A DNA stretch of 8,795 nucleotides from PNKC01 sp039917655 (GTDB taxonomy: Bacteria > Chloroflexota > Dehalococcoidia > Tepidiformales > Tepidiformaceae). Positions 7,573 to 8,795 of this stretch are shown here, piece by piece. The notes under the pieces are model-generated. The model did not search any database and was not told where the DNA came from. It worked only from the letters and a program-made list of their open reading frames with translations. The position numbers and the translations under genes are program-made. How positions within the stretch are numbered: the first letter of the stretch is position 1; each line of letters starts with the position of its first letter. The stretch lies in assembly GCA_039917655.1 (NCBI GenBank), contig JBDSJC010000055.1:1-8795 (forward strand), given 5' to 3'.

Positions 7573-7597
7573 AGCGGACGCAGAACGTGCGTCCGCT
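7573..7597 (-). repeat. Perfect 10-bp inverted repeat (hairpin or operator) at the predicted glmU transcript start
   Basis: The arms AGCGGACGCA (7573-7582) and TGCGTCCGCT (7588-7597) are perfectly complementary around a 5-nt loop. GCAT at 7569-7572 can also pair with ATGC at 7601-7604 past a 3-nt bulge (CTC). It has no T-tract on either side, so a terminator is unlikely. By the promoter proposed here, glmU transcription would start within or next to it, so it would be either an operator at +1 or a 5'-end mRNA stem. No known regulator site is recognised. Confidence 0.6.
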
Positions 7598-7600
7598 CTC

Positions 7601-7630
7601 ATGCTAGGTAGCGACGGAAAAGCCTGTCAA
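7601..7630 (-). promoter_or_regulatory. Predicted promoter of the glmU operon
   Basis: On the minus strand a perfect -35 TTGACA (7630-7625), an 18-nt spacer and -10 TAGCAT (7606-7601; four of six consensus bases). The predicted start near 7594 gives a leader of about 108 nt before glmU. It is the mirror image of the alaS promoter candidate. Confidence 0.5.
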
Positions 7631-7655
7631 GGGAAGCTCGCCTCAGAAGTTCTTC

Positions 7656-7685
7656 TCGACACTTGTCCAGTGCGCTCCGTAGCAT
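7656..7685 (+). promoter_or_regulatory. Predicted promoter of alaS
   Basis: -35 TCGACA (7656-7661; five of six), an 18-nt spacer and -10 TAGCAT (7680-7685). The predicted start near 7692 lies only about 8 nt before the alaS ATG at 7700. The transcript would thus be nearly leaderless, which fits the absence of a Shine-Dalgarno sequence there. Confidence 0.45.
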
Positions 7686-7699
7686 GCTTTCTAAGCTGT

Positions 7700-8795
7700 A
7701 TGCCAAACCCGCCACAGACCTCCGACGAAATTCGCAACGCGTTCCTGATGTTCTTCCAGGAGCGTGGCCACGTGCTGCTGCCGCCGTGGCCCCTTGTCCC
7801 GATCGGCGACCCGACATCCATGTTTACGAGCGCGGGGATGCAGCAGTTCAAGCCGCAGTTCATGGGCGAACAGCCGCCCCCCGGTCCGCGCGCAACCACC
7901 GTGCAACGCTGTTTCCGCACGACGGACATCGAAGTGGTGGGCGACCACAGCCACTGCACGGCCTTCGAGATGATGGGCAACTTCAGCTTCGGCGATTACT
8001 TCAAGCGTGAAGCGATCCAGATGGCCTGGGAGCTGATGACGAAGGTCTACGGGATGGATCCCGAGCGGCTGCACGCCACCATCTTCCTCACCGATGACGA
8101 CTCCCACGGCTACTGGCGCGAGGTTGGCTTGCCGGAGAGCCACATTCACCGCCGGGACGAAGATCTGAACTACTGGTTCAGCTTCCCGAACAAGACGCCG
8201 GGCGCGAGCGGCCCCTGCGGTCCGGACAGCGAGATCTACTACGACTTCTACCCGGAGCGCGGCGTCGAAGGGGCGCAGATGCAGATCGACGCGGACGGCG
8301 AGCCTGTCCCGGGAATCGGTGTGGGCTACGACGAAGACCGCTTTCTGGAGTTCTGGAACCTGGTCTTCATGCAGCTCTACCAGCACCCCGACGGCCATCG
8401 GGAGCCGTTGCCGGCGCAGAACATCGATACGGGCAGCGGGCTGGAGCGCGTGGCTTGCATCCTCCAGGGGAAGCGCTCGGTGTTCGAAACCGACATCTTC
8501 CTGCCGATCCTTGAGGCGGCGGCGGAAGTTGTCGGCGTTGACTACCTAGGCGGCCATGCCACGGAGCAGCAGGCTTACACCATCCGTGCCATGTCCGAGC
8601 ACTGCCGCGCGGCGACGCTGCTCATCGGCGACGGCGTGGTGCCGAGCAACGAAGGCCGAGGCTACGTGCTGCGCCGGGTGTTGCGCCGGGCGATCTACAT
8701 GGCGCGCAAGGCGGGCGTGCGCGAGCCCTTCACCGCGCGACTCGCCGATGCGGCGATCGACAAGCTCAAGGTCGGCTATCCCCACCTCGAAGAGA
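7700..8795 (+). CDS. alaS: Alanine-tRNA ligase (AlaRS), N-terminal part
   Basis: Charges tRNA-Ala with alanine in the cytoplasm. The frame opens at ATG 7700 and runs 365 codons out of the window's right edge; full AlaRS is usually about 860-890 residues, so only the catalytic domain and the start of the tRNA-recognition region are visible. Class II landmarks are DPTSMFTSAGMQQF (37-50), motif 2 with RCFRTTDIEVVGD (70-82), FEMMGNFSFGDYFK (89-102), GPCGPDSEIYYD (171-182) and motif 3-like IDTGSGLERV (242-251). GYVLRRVLRRAIYMARKAG follows near residue 322. The motif 2 loop is about four residues shorter than that of E. coli AlaRS as I recall it. The editing and C-Ala domains are beyond the window. 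No Shine-Dalgarno sequence is evident. An in-frame GTG at 7670 is less likely, since it would precede the predicted transcript start. Divergent from the glmU operon. Confidence 0.96.
   Translation, partial: MPNPPQTSDEIRNAFLMFFQERGHVLLPPWPLVPIGDPTSMFTSAGMQQFKPQFMGEQPPPGPRATTVQRCFRTTDIEVVGDHSHCTAFEMMGNFSFGDYFKREAIQMAWELMTKVYGMDPERLHATIFLTDDDSHGYWREVGLPESHIHRRDEDLNYWFSFPNKTPGASGPCGPDSEIYYDFYPERGVEGAQMQIDADGEPVPGIGVGYDEDRFLEFWNLVFMQLYQHPDGHREPLPAQNIDTGSGLERVACILQGKRSVFETDIFLPILEAAAEVVGVDYLGGHATEQQAYTIRAMSEHCRAATLLIGDGVVPSNEGRGYVLRRVLRRAIYMARKAGVREPFTARLADAAIDKLKVGYPHLEE

Noticed and set aside
7573..7597. The perfect hairpin as an intrinsic terminator
   Set aside because: Neither side is followed by a run of T, and it lies between divergent gene starts where no transcript needs ending.
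7686..7696. Small hairpin GCTT-TCT-AAGC just before alaS
   Set aside because: Only 4 bp; expected by chance and too weak to call.
7598..7699. T-box or other riboswitch upstream of alaS
   Set aside because: No AGGGTGG-like T-box sequence or paired terminator/antiterminator, and the predicted leader of about 8 nt is too short.
7691..8398. A minus-strand open frame (235 codons) opposite alaS
   Set aside because: alaS motifs are unmistakable on the plus strand, and this frame crosses its start codon. The length reflects few stops in GC-rich DNA.

Overview
This is a GC-rich stretch of bacterial chromosome made up mostly of housekeeping genes. It holds six clear protein genes, two of them cut by the window edges, and two small open frames that could be real. 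GC-biased third codon positions, a compact AlaRS motif 2 (CFRTTDIEVVGD) and the gene mix suggest a high-GC Chloroflexota bacterium, perhaps of the Dehalococcoidia type. That assignment is an inference from recalled family features, not a search result.

Layout. Positions 1-897 (+) are the C-terminal part of a GH36-type alpha-galactosidase. A convergent gap follows, which may contain a small minus-strand ORF (924-1097). A minus-strand run of about 6.4 kb then reads, in transcription order: a possible 29-codon leader ORF (7572-7483), glmU (7486-6140), a CNNM/CBS/CorC-type membrane protein (6138-4870), dprA (4851-3715) and topA (about 3651-1135). Gaps from glmU through dprA are 1 and 18 nt, and the leader ORF overlaps glmU as ATGA, so these are probably one operon. 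topA may also have its own promoter at the end of dprA. Divergent from this run, alaS starts at 7700 (+) and leaves the window after 365 codons.

Functions. GlmU makes UDP-GlcNAc for the cell envelope. The CNNM/CBS protein is probably an ion-transport or efflux-associated membrane protein. DprA loads RecA onto incoming single-stranded DNA. TopA removes negative supercoils. AlaRS charges tRNA-Ala. The dprA-topA pairing is common in bacteria. The GH36 gene is a separate carbohydrate-use gene pointing the other way.

No mobile element, CRISPR array, RNA gene or obvious new multi-gene system is visible. The most interesting part is the 213-bp glmU/alaS divergent region. It contains two mirror-image promoter candidates with the same -10 hexamer and the same 18-nt spacer. 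It also has a perfect 10-bp hairpin at the predicted glmU transcript start, which directly abuts the ATG of the leader ORF that overlaps glmU. This looks like a possible translational or operator control of glmU, but it is unproven.
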